In this document: in pieces, positions 1-6,780 of the stretch
Position numbering within the stretch: position 1 is the stretch's first letter
Layout of the letters: the number at the start of each line of letters is the position of its first letter
Source of the DNA: Roseiarcus sp035308145
Lineage (GTDB): Bacteria > Pseudomonadota > Alphaproteobacteria > Rhizobiales > Beijerinckiaceae
Length of the DNA stretch: 13,435 bases
Assembly: GCA_035308145.1 (NCBI GenBank)
Contig: DATGHD010000152.1
Span: 1-13,435, forward strand
Reading direction: 5' to 3'
The notes under the pieces: model-generated
Databases searched by the model: none
Told to the model about the DNA's origin: nothing
Seen by the model: the letters and a program-made list of their open reading frames with translations, nothing else
Translations under genes and position numbers: made by a program

Positions 1-664
1 CAACGATCATCAAGACGTAGCCTTCGGCGCCTTCCGCGGAGAGCGCGCCAATGGTGTGGCGGATGACGTCGTCCTCGGCGAGGAGGTCGCCGATCAGCAC
101 CGCCTTGGAATGCGCTTTCAAGGGCCGCGCCGCCGGCAGAACCTCAGGTTCGTCGCCGAGCCGCTCGTCGAGCGCGATCGCCTCGGCGAAGCGCTCGATC
201 ACGCCGCGCGTCGCCAGCGGTCGCGTCAGCCCGATAAGACCGACGCGCTCGCCGCCGCGCACCAGGAGATCGGCCGCCGCCAGGCCCAGCACGGCGGCGC
301 GTTCGATCTTCGAGACCTGCGCCAGCGGCGAGACAAAGCGCATCGACGCCGACCGGTCGATCCAAATCCATACAGTATGCGCCGCCTCCCACTCGCGTTC
401 GCGCACATAGGCGCGGTCCTCACGCGCCGAACGGCGCCAATCGATGCCGGCGGACGGCTCTCCGGAAATGAAGGGACGAAACTGCCAGAAGTTTTCGCCC
501 GGGCCGGCGCGGCGACGCCCATGCACGCCATGCATTACGCTCTGCGCGACGCGCTTGGCCGCAACCACGAGGCTCGGCAGACGCGCCGACAGCATGGCCG
601 CCTCGCCGCGCCAACGAGGAGCGTTGAGATCCGGCGATGAAGCCGCGCCCAAAGATCGCGCCAT
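1..664 (-). CDS. DUF58 domain protein, C-terminus cut off by window edge
   Basis: I translated this frame by hand from the ATG at 664, six bases after the MoxR stop; 221 residues are visible and the frame is still open at base 1. Residues 59-83 carry the DUF58 hallmark: an aromatic-rich stretch, then GEPSAGIDWRRSAR. A von Willebrand A-like fold follows, with a MIDAS-type DxSxS at 103-107 (DRSAS). DUF58 proteins are regularly encoded next to MoxR ATPases and are thought to act with them in assembling or activating envelope or metalloprotein complexes; no specific substrate can be named here. No signal peptide is visible at the N-terminus. The short gap to moxR implies co-transcription and perhaps translational coupling. 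The family assignment is firm; the biological role is not. Confidence 0.9.
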   Translation of the reverse strand, partial: MARSLGAASSPDLNAPRWRGEAAMLSARLPSLVVAAKRVAQSVMHGVHGRRRAGPGENFWQFRPFISGEPSAGIDWRRSAREDRAYVREREWEAAHTVWIWIDRSASMRFVSPLAQVSKIERAAVLGLAAADLLVRGGERVGLIGLTRPLATRGVIERFAEAIALDERLGDEPEVLPAARPLKAHSKAVLIGDLLAEDDVIRHTIGALSAEGAEGYVLMIV

Positions 665-670
665 CTTATC

Positions 671-1684
671 TCAGCCAACTGTCTTGGCGACGAGACGGCG
701 AATGAGGTCGCTGATGTTTTCTCCTTCGGCGCGGGCGGCAAAAGTCAGCGCCATGCGGTGCTTGAGCACCGGCTCGGCGAGCGCGACGACATCGTCCTTT
801 GACGGCGACAGGCGGCCGTCGACCAAGGCCCTGGCGCGCGTCGCCAGGACCAAGGCCTGAGCCGCGCGCGGTCCGGGCCCCCACCAGATCGACTTCGTCG
901 CCTCGGGATCGCCTTCCCCCGGCCGCGCGGCGCGCACGAGGTCGAGGATCGCCTCGACGACGCTCTCGCCGATCGGGGCGCGTCGCACCAGTCTTTGCGC
1001 CTCCATCAGATCGGCGGCGCTCATTGCGGCCTTTGGCCGCGCCTCTGTTTCGCCGGTCGTCTCGACCAGGATGCGGCGTTCGGCGATCCGGTCCGGATAG
1101 CCGACGTCGATCTCCATCAAGAATCGATCGAGCTGCGCCTCAGGCAATGGATACGCGCCTTCCTGCTCGAGCGGATTTTGCGTCGCCAGGACGTGGAACG
1201 GACGCGGCAAGTCATAACGCGCGCCGGCGACCGTCACATGGTGCTCCTGCATGGCCTGGAGCAGAGCCGACTGGGTGCGCGGGCTGGCGCGATTGATTTC
1301 GTCGGCCATCAGCAATTGCGCGAAAATCGGGCCCTTGATGAAGCGGAAGGAGCGGCTGTGGTCGTTCGCCTCCTCCATCACCTCGGAGCCGAGAATGTCG
1401 GAAGGCATCAAATCGGGCGTGAATTGAACGCGTCGCGCGTCGAGCCCGAGGACGATCCCAAGCGTCTCAACCAGTTTCGTCTTGGCGAGCCCCGGCACGC
1501 CGATCAACAAACCGTGTCCGCCGGCGAGGATGGTCACAAGCGCTTGTTCGATCACCCGATCCTGGCCGAAAATGACCTGGCCGATCGCCTCTCGCGCCGC
1601 GGCGACCTTCTCCAGCGCCGCCTCGGCGCTTCGCGCGACAGCCTCTTCCAAGTCGGTGACGGCGGCGTCTTGCAGCGAAGTCAT
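671..1684 (-). CDS. MoxR-family AAA+ ATPase
   Basis: A 337-residue AAA+ ATPase of the MoxR class. Numbered from the chosen ATG, Walker A is GVPGLAKT at about 62-69, Walker B is LLMADE at about 124-129, sensor 1 is ATQNP at about 167-171, and LDRFL follows near 185. The C-terminal lid is complete. The length is normal for the family. The frame extends one codon upstream to a TTG, but AAGGAGG at 1689-1695 lies four bases before the ATG at 1684 and almost abuts the TTG, so the ATG is preferred. MoxR ATPases act as chaperone-like motors for partner proteins carrying von Willebrand A domains, here most likely the DUF58 product directly downstream. The substrate is unknown. The gene is divergent from the DUF1285 operon, with a symmetric element between them. 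Confidence 0.95.
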   Translation of the reverse strand: MTSLQDAAVTDLEEAVARSAEAALEKVAAAREAIGQVIFGQDRVIEQALVTILAGGHGLLIGVPGLAKTKLVETLGIVLGLDARRVQFTPDLMPSDILGSEVMEEANDHSRSFRFIKGPIFAQLLMADEINRASPRTQSALLQAMQEHHVTVAGARYDLPRPFHVLATQNPLEQEGAYPLPEAQLDRFLMEIDVGYPDRIAERRILVETTGETEARPKAAMSAADLMEAQRLVRRAPIGESVVEAILDLVRAARPGEGDPEATKSIWWGPGPRAAQALVLATRARALVDGRLSPSKDDVVALAEPVLKHRMALTFAARAEGENISDLIRRLVAKTVG

Positions 1685-1808
1685 CAAGCCTCCTTTAAGG
1701 CGAATCAGCGGGCTAGGTTTTCCCTTCGTCGCGCGACGACTACATTAGGCGAGGCTGCGGCGACATCATAAGAGCCGTTGCGGCGATGCAAGATGCTTGC
1801 CCACGATT
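1685..1808. promoter_or_regulatory. Divergent promoter region with 14-bp perfect palindrome
   Basis: This gap separates the divergent moxR and DUF1285 genes and must hold both promoters. It contains a perfect 14-base palindrome, TCGTCGCGCGACGA, at 1726-1739. It also contains a GANTC site (GAATC at 1712-1716), the recognition sequence of the alphaproteobacterial CcrM methylase. I cannot assign clear -35/-10 boxes. The palindrome could be an operator shared by both directions; that is inference from position and symmetry. Confidence 0.35.
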
Positions 1809-2438
1809 ATGGCGAAAAACACTTCCCCTCCTGTCAAGGTTCCGCCGAGCGCGCCGCTTGGCGCGCCGCCTGACCAAGCCTTGCGCGGGCTCGACGGCCT
1901 GTCCGCGCAGAAGAAGCGCGGGCCGGCGCCGGTGCATTTGTGGAATCCGCCCTATTGCGGCGAGATCGACATGCGCATCGCCTCCGACGGGACCTGGTTT
2001 TACAATTCGTCGCCGATCGGCCGGGCGCCGCTGGTTCAGCTCTTCGCCTCGATCCTCAGGCGCGACGAGGATCGCTATGTGCTGGTGACGCCGGTCGAGC
2101 GGGTCGGCATCAGGGTCGACGATGCGCCTTTCCTGGCGGTCGAGATGTTCGTCGAGGGCGAAGGCTTAGGCCGCCGCCTTTCCTTCCGCACCAATGTCGA
2201 GGATATCGTCACAATCGACAAAGACCATCCGCTGCGCTTCGAGCGGGGCGCCGCCGAGGGCTTGAAGCCTTACGCGCTCGTTCGCGGCGGCCTGTGGGCG
2301 CTGGTCAAACGCGCGCTTTTTTATGATCTCGTCGCGCTCGGCGAGAGGCGCGCCGAAGACGGGGTGGATTGGTTCGGCGTGTCGTCCGGCGGCGTTTTTT
2401 TCCGGATGATCCGCGCGGCGGAGCTCGAAGGCCTTTGA
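1809..2438 (+). CDS. DUF1285 family protein
   Basis: A 209-residue cytosolic-looking protein matching DUF1285, a small alphaproteobacterial and gammaproteobacterial family without a defined activity. The family pattern is visible: PVHLWNPPYCGEIDMRI at about 41-57, DGTWFYNSSPIGR at 60-72, then an LFASILRR helix and a TPVERVGIRVDDAPF segment near 94-108. The N-terminal 35 residues are Pro/Ala-rich and probably disordered. The frame reaches a TTG at 1797, but the ATG at 1809 gives the usual Met-Ala-Lys opening; no convincing ribosome site precedes either, so the start is moderately certain. It heads a run of four plus-strand genes and overlaps the next one by four bases. The constant pairing with a Nudix enzyme and the CCA-adding enzyme suggests housekeeping. 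Confidence 0.88.
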   Translation: MAKNTSPPVKVPPSAPLGAPPDQALRGLDGLSAQKKRGPAPVHLWNPPYCGEIDMRIASDGTWFYNSSPIGRAPLVQLFASILRRDEDRYVLVTPVERVGIRVDDAPFLAVEMFVEGEGLGRRLSFRTNVEDIVTIDKDHPLRFERGAAEGLKPYALVRGGLWALVKRALFYDLVALGERRAEDGVDWFGVSSGGVFFRMIRAAELEGL

Positions 2439-3088
2439 ACGTCGCGCCGGCATTCTTTTCGGTCGAGGATTTTCGCGCGCGAGCGCGCGAGCGCCTGTCG
2501 CTCGAACTGCCCGCCGGCGCGCTCGATCCTCAGACCACGCCAGGACGGGGCGACTATCTCTTGAACATGCCGGCCCCCGACCAGGCGATTGTGGGCGCCG
2601 CCCTGCCCGCGGCGGTTCTGGCTCCGATCATCGCGAGGCCCGGCGGCGCGACCGTGCTCTTGACGCTGCGGGCTTCAGACCTCCGTCGGCATTCCGCGCA
2701 GATCGCCTTTCCTGGCGGCAAGATCGATCCGGGCGAGACGCCCCTTCAGGCCGCCTTGCGGGAAGCAAAAGAGGAGATCGGCCTCGATCCGCGCACCATT
2801 GAGCCCGTCGGCTGGCTTGATCCGTATTTGACCGGAACCGGCTTTCGCATCCTGCCGATGGTCGCGATCGTCGACCCGGATTTCACGCTCGCCATCAACG
2901 CCGCCGAGGTTGACGAAGTGTTCGAGACGCCGCTCAGTTTTTTGATGGACGCCGCCAATCACCAGCGCCATTCGCGCGAGTGGAATGGCGTTCGTCGTCA
3001 TTTCTACGCGATGCCCTATCAAGATCGGTACATCTGGGGGGTCACGGCCGGCATTTTACGCAATCTCTACGAGAGGCTTTATTCCTGA
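2435..3088 (+). CDS. Nudix hydrolase, CoA pyrophosphatase (NudL/YeaB type)
   Basis: A 217-residue Nudix enzyme. The complete Nudix box is present from GGKIDPGE through REAKEEIGL (G-x5-E-x7-RE-x2-EE-x-G-L), whose glutamates bind the catalytic metal. Just before it lies the signature separating CoA pyrophosphatases from other Nudix proteins: LLTLRASDLRRH followed by AFPGG. Members of this subfamily split CoA and acyl-CoA into phosphopantetheine and adenosine bisphosphate. The frame is open upstream to 2369, but inside the previous gene. The TTG at 2435 overlaps the DUF1285 stop (TTGA), with GAAGG at 2427-2431 and GGAG at 2420-2423 ahead of it. I therefore take the TTG as the start, implying translational coupling. 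The substrate is assigned by family only. Confidence 0.92.
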   Translation: MNVAPAFFSVEDFRARARERLSLELPAGALDPQTTPGRGDYLLNMPAPDQAIVGAALPAAVLAPIIARPGGATVLLTLRASDLRRHSAQIAFPGGKIDPGETPLQAALREAKEEIGLDPRTIEPVGWLDPYLTGTGFRILPMVAIVDPDFTLAINAAEVDEVFETPLSFLMDAANHQRHSREWNGVRRHFYAMPYQDRYIWGVTAGILRNLYERLYS

Positions 3089-3348
3089 TGCTGCGGGCTG
3101 TGCTCGAGCCGATTGCGCTGTTCCTCAGCCCGTTCGCCGTCTTCGCGATCTATCTTGTGCTGCGCGCGCGCTATCCGCTCGCGGTCGAGCATTGGACGAA
3201 AAGCCGGGTTTCGACGCTGACGCTGATTGGCCTCGCCGTGGCGGTGATCGGCATGGTCGCCTTTGGCCTTTATGCGCCGCGCGGCCAAGGGGTCTATGTT
3301 CCCGCGCATGTGGAGAACGGCCGGTTGATTCAGGGCCATATCCAATGA
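3088..3348 (+). CDS. DUF6111 family small membrane protein
   Basis: An 86-residue inner-membrane protein starting at the ATG that shares one base with the Nudix stop (TGATG). Two hydrophobic helices are evident at about 5-25 and 42-62. Between them lies a short polar stretch (ARYPLAVEHWTKSR). The tail GVYVPAHVENGRLIQGH is the recognisable end of DUF6111 proteins, which occur in alphaproteobacteria between a Nudix gene and the CCA-adding enzyme. No enzymatic motif is present and no function is known. Its last four bases overlap the next start, so it is almost certainly translated with its neighbours. An in-frame ATG at 2980 lies inside the Nudix gene and would give an unrelated N-terminus; I reject it. 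Confidence 0.85.
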   Translation: MLRAVLEPIALFLSPFAVFAIYLVLRARYPLAVEHWTKSRVSTLTLIGLAVAVIGMVAFGLYAPRGQGVYVPAHVENGRLIQGHIQ

Positions 3349-4625
3349 GCGCGATTCCGACGCTGATCGACGGGCGCCTCGTCGATCGCAACATCCTGGC
3401 GAAGGGCCGCGTCGCGCGCGTGCTCGAAGCGCTCGACGGCGCCGACGAAGAGACGCGGATCGTCGGCGGCGCGGTGCGCGATCTCGTCCTCGGCTTCAAA
3501 GCGAGCGACTTCGATCTGACGACGACCGCGCTGCCGGACACTGTCATCAAGCGCGCGCGCGCCGCCGGCTTCAAGGCTGTCCCGACCGGCATCGAGCATG
3601 GCACGGTGACGGTCATCGTCGAAGGCGCGCCCTTCGAGACCACGACGCTGCGGGAGGACATCGAAACGGACGGGCGCCGGGCGAAGGTGAGATTCGGGCG
3701 CGATTTCGCCAAGGACGCGCTGCGGCGCGACTTCACCATCAACGCCTTGTCATTGAGCCGCGACGGCGTTGTCCATGACTATACGGGCGGCCTCGGCGAT
3801 CTTGCCGCCCATCGCGTGCGTTTCATCGGCGAAGCGCGCCAGCGCATCCGCGAAGATTTCTTGCGCAGCCTGCGCTTCTTCCGCTTCTCGGCGACCTATG
3901 GCGCAGGGGCGCTCGACGCCGAGGGCTTCCTCGCCACGGTGCAGGAGCGCGACGGGCTCTCCGGCCTTTCGCGCGAACGCGTCGCCGCCGAGCTCTTCAA
4001 GCTCTTGAAAGCGCCCCGCGCGGCCGAAGTCGTCACGGCGCTCTGCGAGACCGGATTGCTCGGGCCGCTCATCGCGGCGGCGCCCGACCCTACGCGACAC
4101 GCCCGTCTCGTCGCGATCGAGCGCGCGCATAAAGCGCCGCCCGATGCGCTGTTGCGCCTCGCAGCGCTCGTCCTGCGCATCGAAGAGGACGCCGAGCGCC
4201 TGCGCGAAAGGCTTCGTCTCTCCAACGCCGAATACGAAAGACTGAGCGGCGCCGCTCAGGTTTTGGAGCGGCTGCATGGCTTGAGCGCGCCGCCTTCGCA
4301 TGGCGAATTGCGCGCGCTTTTGTTCGCGCACGGCCGGCAAGCGGCGATGGACGCTTTCGCCCTCGCCCATGTCGATTCCGGCGCTGCGCCTGACGACGCG
4401 CGTTTTGTTTCCGCGGCGCGTTTTCTCGCCGACACGCCGCAACCGACGCTGCCCTTTTCCGGCGCCGACATTCTCGCCCGCGGCGTCGCCAGCGGCCATC
4501 AAGTCGGGCTGGTCTTGAAGGGGCTGCAAGCGCGGTGGATCAGGGCCGGTTTTCCCAAGGACCCGACCGCGCTGGCGGCGCTGCTCGACGAAGCTGTGGC
4601 GGAGGCGAGGGGCGAGGGAAGGTAG
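3345..4625 (+). CDS. cca: CCA tRNA nucleotidyltransferase
   Basis: A 426-residue class II CCA-adding enzyme, which builds or repairs the 3'-terminal CCA of tRNAs from CTP and ATP. The head domain shows IVGGAVRD at 39-46, the catalytic pair DFD at 55-57, the flexible-loop region around 101-118, and the RRDFTINAL motif at 127-135. These are followed by DYTGGLGDL at 145-153 and the neck helix containing RIREDFLRSLRFFRF around 167-181. The alpha-helical body and tail follow. The length fits the alphaproteobacterial form. The ATG at 3345 overlaps the DUF6111 stop (ATGA), closing the four-gene run; the same frame extends upstream to 2985 but only through other genes. Whether the enzyme adds all of CCA or only part cannot be read from sequence alone. 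Confidence 0.95.
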   Translation: MSAIPTLIDGRLVDRNILAKGRVARVLEALDGADEETRIVGGAVRDLVLGFKASDFDLTTTALPDTVIKRARAAGFKAVPTGIEHGTVTVIVEGAPFETTTLREDIETDGRRAKVRFGRDFAKDALRRDFTINALSLSRDGVVHDYTGGLGDLAAHRVRFIGEARQRIREDFLRSLRFFRFSATYGAGALDAEGFLATVQERDGLSGLSRERVAAELFKLLKAPRAAEVVTALCETGLLGPLIAAAPDPTRHARLVAIERAHKAPPDALLRLAALVLRIEEDAERLRERLRLSNAEYERLSGAAQVLERLHGLSAPPSHGELRALLFAHGRQAAMDAFALAHVDSGAAPDDARFVSAARFLADTPQPTLPFSGADILARGVASGHQVGLVLKGLQARWIRAGFPKDPTALAALLDEAVAEARGEGR

Positions 4626-4715
4626 CCGAAATGAGAGCGCCGCCAGTTGTCCTTCCATTGAAACGCGAATAGTGAGCGCGCGTCGACCAGCCGCTTGAAA
4701 GGATTCCACGACCAG

Positions 4716-5000
4716 ATGACGACTGATTATCCGATGGTGGATGTGGTGAAGGTCAGGCCGATGGAGGCTTTTCGCCTTTGGGTGCGGTTCAGCGACGGCC
4801 GCGAGGGCGTCGCCGATTTGAGCGAGCTTGCGACGCGGACCGGACCCATGGTCGATCCGCTCAGGGACCCGGCGTTCTTCAGTCGCGTGTTCGTAGAGGC
4901 GGGCGTTCCGACCTGGCCGAATAGCTATGACTACGCGCCGGCAGCTCTCTACGTGAAAATGCGCGACGCCGGCGCGCTTCGCCTCGCGGCGGCGGAATAA
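4716..5000 (+). CDS. DUF2442 domain protein
   Basis: A 94-residue protein with the DUF2442 pattern: a first half with RLWVRFSDGREGVADLSEL, a central GPMVDPLRDPAFFSRVFV, and the characteristic WPNSYDYAPAALY near the end. The family forms small alpha/beta proteins with no confirmed function. They are often paired with DUF4160 proteins in what look like toxin-antitoxin-type modules, but I searched bases 4626-4715 for a DUF4160 coding end and found none. The start is uncertain. A TTG at 4695 is in frame, the ATG at 4716 has AAAGGA about a dozen bases upstream, and an ATG at 4734 is also possible. It stands about 90 bases after cca and 230 bases before the large modular gene, so it may be a separate transcript. 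Confidence 0.8.
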   Translation: MTTDYPMVDVVKVRPMEAFRLWVRFSDGREGVADLSELATRTGPMVDPLRDPAFFSRVFVEAGVPTWPNSYDYAPAALYVKMRDAGALRLAAAE

Positions 5001-5008
5001 TCTAAAGA

Positions 5009-5059
5009 AGAGGCGCAAACTCTCTCCGACGGGATAAAGCGCTCCCCGCTGGCGCCTCT
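5009..5059. repeat. 8-bp inverted repeat after the DUF2442 gene
   Basis: AGAGGCGC at 5009-5016 is matched by GCGCCTCT at 5052-5059, with a 35-base loop that could itself pair (AGCG/CGCT at its right end). It begins eight bases past the DUF2442 stop. No T tract follows, so an intrinsic terminator is unlikely; a transcript 3'-end structure is possible. Confidence 0.3.
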
Positions 5060-5157
5060 AACGAAAGCGAACACCTTTTGACCGGCCGCCAGTCACGCGA
5101 GACCCGCCAAATCTTTAAGAACGCGCTTTCAAGGGGCGAGAAAAGCTAAACTGTTCC

Positions 5158-5221
5158 CTAGGTGACAGTGGCGTGTGGCGACGGTAACGTCAAATAACCT
5201 AGACGGGTAAGCGACGAGGAG
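5158..5221 (+). promoter_or_regulatory. Structured 5' leader and ribosome site of the 475-residue gene
   Basis: CTAGGT at 5158-5163 pairs with ACCTAG at 5197-5202. Inside it sits a small hairpin, GACG-GTAA-CGTC at 5180-5191, whose loop is of the stable GNRA type. GAGGAG at 5216-5221 lies eight bases before the ATG at 5230 and is one of the better ribosome sites in the window. The nested symmetry just upstream of it could be an operator or an RNA fold. I cannot place the promoter; the rest of 5001-5157 shows only a weak GAAAGCG/CGCTTTC pair at 5063-5069 and 5124-5130. Confidence 0.35.
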
Positions 5222-5229
5222 CTTATCCC

Positions 5230-6657
5230 ATGGGCCTGCAATGCAAACTCTTCCGCGGCGACCCAAGGCTTGAAGCGGCTGCGATATCGGATCCTGCGCA
5301 TATCTTGCCTGGCGCGACGGGGCCTCACGTCGGCAAGATTCAAACCGCGCTGATATCGTTGGATGGCGCGTCCATTTCTGCCGATGAGGCGCAACGCAAA
5401 TTCTACGGCGGCTCCACTGCCGCTGCGGTCCTCGCGTACAAGCAGAAACGCAGCATCATAAACCGGAGCTATCAAACCCAGGCGGACAATATCGTCGGCA
5501 GGATGACGATGGCTAGCCTCGATAGCGAGATGCTAAAGAAGGAGAATCTTCCGCCCGTTCCGATTCGGGTAAAGCCCCTGTCGTTCTGGTACAAGAGCCA
5601 CACACGTTCGCCGGCCCACCTCGCTCTCCTCCGCGGCACCGATCCGTTGGAGACAAATTCTGGGGCTGGATCTCGGGATATCGCGGCGCCCCACATCCTT
5701 CCAGACCTTGCAGTATTGGAAGTTTGGCGGGGTGGGTGGGCGAACATAGAGGTCACCGGCGGAAAGGGCGGGTCCGTGATAATCGCCAATCGCAACATTG
5801 CGACAATCAGCGATCCGAAGGACTCATCGGCCACCGGGCGGGTGCTTCCGATCCGTTTCGACCCGCACTTCTTTGATGTCTTCGGGGTACAAGTCGGACG
5901 GACAACGATAAGGGCCGAACAACCCGATCCAACGGGCTTCTTGAGACACGGCACGTGGGATACCCTCGATGTCGCGGTGCGTAAGGCGCCGTCGTCCACC
6001 AATTTTATCGCGCCCGATCCTCATAATCACTTGCCGTGCCGGCAATGGGAGCAAATCCAGCTCCATCCAAACTCAGATACGGAATGCTCTCTCTCGTGCA
6101 AAGCGTGGCCTCCGAGGGGCGTTGTGGACGTCGCGATCGGAGTAAAGCTTAAGGACTACCCTCTCGGCCGCAAGCACGCGATGTGGTATTTGAGTGAAGG
6201 CAACGGCAGAGATTTCGACGAGGATGATAATCTTTGGGATATGCTTCAGCGTGATGGTGGATTCAGGAGCCATCTGATCGACGAGATTTTTGGCGGAATA
6301 TTTACGTCACCTAAAAATCCCCCACGATTACGAGGGTTCTTTCAATTTATAACCAACTTCTATTTTGTCTCGGACTTCCATTACGCGTTCGGCACCATTG
6401 ACCGGGTTGACTATGAAGCGGATGTAGGAATCGACGCCGTTCATGTCTGGTTCAAGGATCGCTACGAATGGCATCCGTACTTTCCAGGGTTGTATAACGC
6501 CTTCCCTGACGACGGCGCTCGCCCCGATAACTGCGTTCACGCCGCCTTTGTGGAAATGAAGGACCAGGGGGCTAAAGATTATTGGATGATAGGCGAGGCC
6601 ACCGTGCCTCTATCGCCACTCATCGACCCTCCTACGATGCCACGCACGGTGAAGTGA
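5230..6657 (+). CDS. Modular protein: peptidoglycan-binding-like N-terminus, Ig-like middle, unknown C-terminal domain
   Basis: A 475-residue protein with no signal peptide and no membrane segment. Residues 27-101 form a peptidoglycan-binding-like domain: PGATGPHVGKIQTAL, a TAAAVLAYKQKR segment, then NRSYQTQADNIVGRMT and LDSEM. Residues about 155-250 look like a bacterial Ig-like beta-sandwich (ANIEVTGGKGG, NRNIATISD, DTLDVAV). Residues about 270-462 are unassigned; they include HAMWYLSEGNGRDFD at 316-330, SDFHYAFGTIDR at 381-392, WFKDRYEWHPY at 407-417, a conserved-looking His near 437, and GAKDYWMIGE at 447-456. Cysteines lie at 5, 270, 286, 290 and 435. This layout resembles effector-type proteins that target cell envelopes, but I cannot name an activity. 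The ATG at 5230 is well supported by GAGGAG. The DNA is clearly less GC-rich than its neighbours (23 G/C of 60 in 6301-6360), suggesting acquisition by transfer. Confidence 0.75.
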   Translation: MGLQCKLFRGDPRLEAAAISDPAHILPGATGPHVGKIQTALISLDGASISADEAQRKFYGGSTAAAVLAYKQKRSIINRSYQTQADNIVGRMTMASLDSEMLKKENLPPVPIRVKPLSFWYKSHTRSPAHLALLRGTDPLETNSGAGSRDIAAPHILPDLAVLEVWRGGWANIEVTGGKGGSVIIANRNIATISDPKDSSATGRVLPIRFDPHFFDVFGVQVGRTTIRAEQPDPTGFLRHGTWDTLDVAVRKAPSSTNFIAPDPHNHLPCRQWEQIQLHPNSDTECSLSCKAWPPRGVVDVAIGVKLKDYPLGRKHAMWYLSEGNGRDFDEDDNLWDMLQRDGGFRSHLIDEIFGGIFTSPKNPPRLRGFFQFITNFYFVSDFHYAFGTIDRVDYEADVGIDAVHVWFKDRYEWHPYFPGLYNAFPDDGARPDNCVHAAFVEMKDQGAKDYWMIGEATVPLSPLIDPPTMPRTVK

Positions 6658-6723
6658 AGGGTAGCTTGGGGGCCTGTCGACCGCGATCCGCGACCGAAAA
6701 AGCGCGGACCGAAGCCAAAGGGT
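6658..6723 (+). other. In-frame basic tail beyond the TGA stop (possible relic 3' end)
   Basis: Reading past the TGA at 6655-6657 gives 22 more sense codons before a second TGA at 6724-6726. They encode a strikingly basic, proline-rich tail ending DPRPKKRGPKPKG. This could be the original C-terminus cut off by a nonsense mutation, or chance. The reading is direct; the interpretation is inference. Confidence 0.25.
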
Positions 6724-6730
6724 TGACTGC

Positions 6731-6771
6731 GGCGTCACCGACGCCCCGCGCGGCGAAGCCGCCCATGCGGC
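6731..6771. terminator. Tandem GC-rich hairpins between convergent genes
   Basis: GGCGTC-ACC-GACGCC at 6731-6745 is followed by GCGGC-GAA-GCCGC at 6750-6762. The latter's right arm can instead pair with GCGGC at 6767-6771. They sit between the ends of two converging genes, where a bidirectional terminator is expected. No U tract follows in either direction, so termination is inferred from position and structure. Confidence 0.4.
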
Positions 6772-6780
6772 GATCGGCCC

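Noticed and set aside
56..640. 194-codon open frame on the plus strand
   Set aside because: Antisense to the DUF58 gene, whose family motif is visible on the minus strand.
995..1771. 258-codon open frame on the plus strand
   Set aside because: Antisense to the clearly real MoxR ATPase; its product shows no recognisable domain.
3750..5018. 422-codon open frame on the minus strand
   Set aside because: It lies antisense to cca and the DUF2442 gene, is rich in Arg with no familiar fold, and is a by-product of high-GC codon bias.
5001..5157. tRNA or small RNA gene in the gap before the modular gene
   Set aside because: No TpsiC-arm-like GGTTCGAATC segment or cloverleaf pairing was found; only short, weak inverted repeats.
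6658..6726. Tail DPRPKKRGPKPKG as the remnant of a transposase C-terminus
   Set aside because: The basic motif alone is not diagnostic, no terminal inverted repeats or other transposase parts are present, and it is in frame with the preceding gene, so I list it only as a possible relic of that gene.
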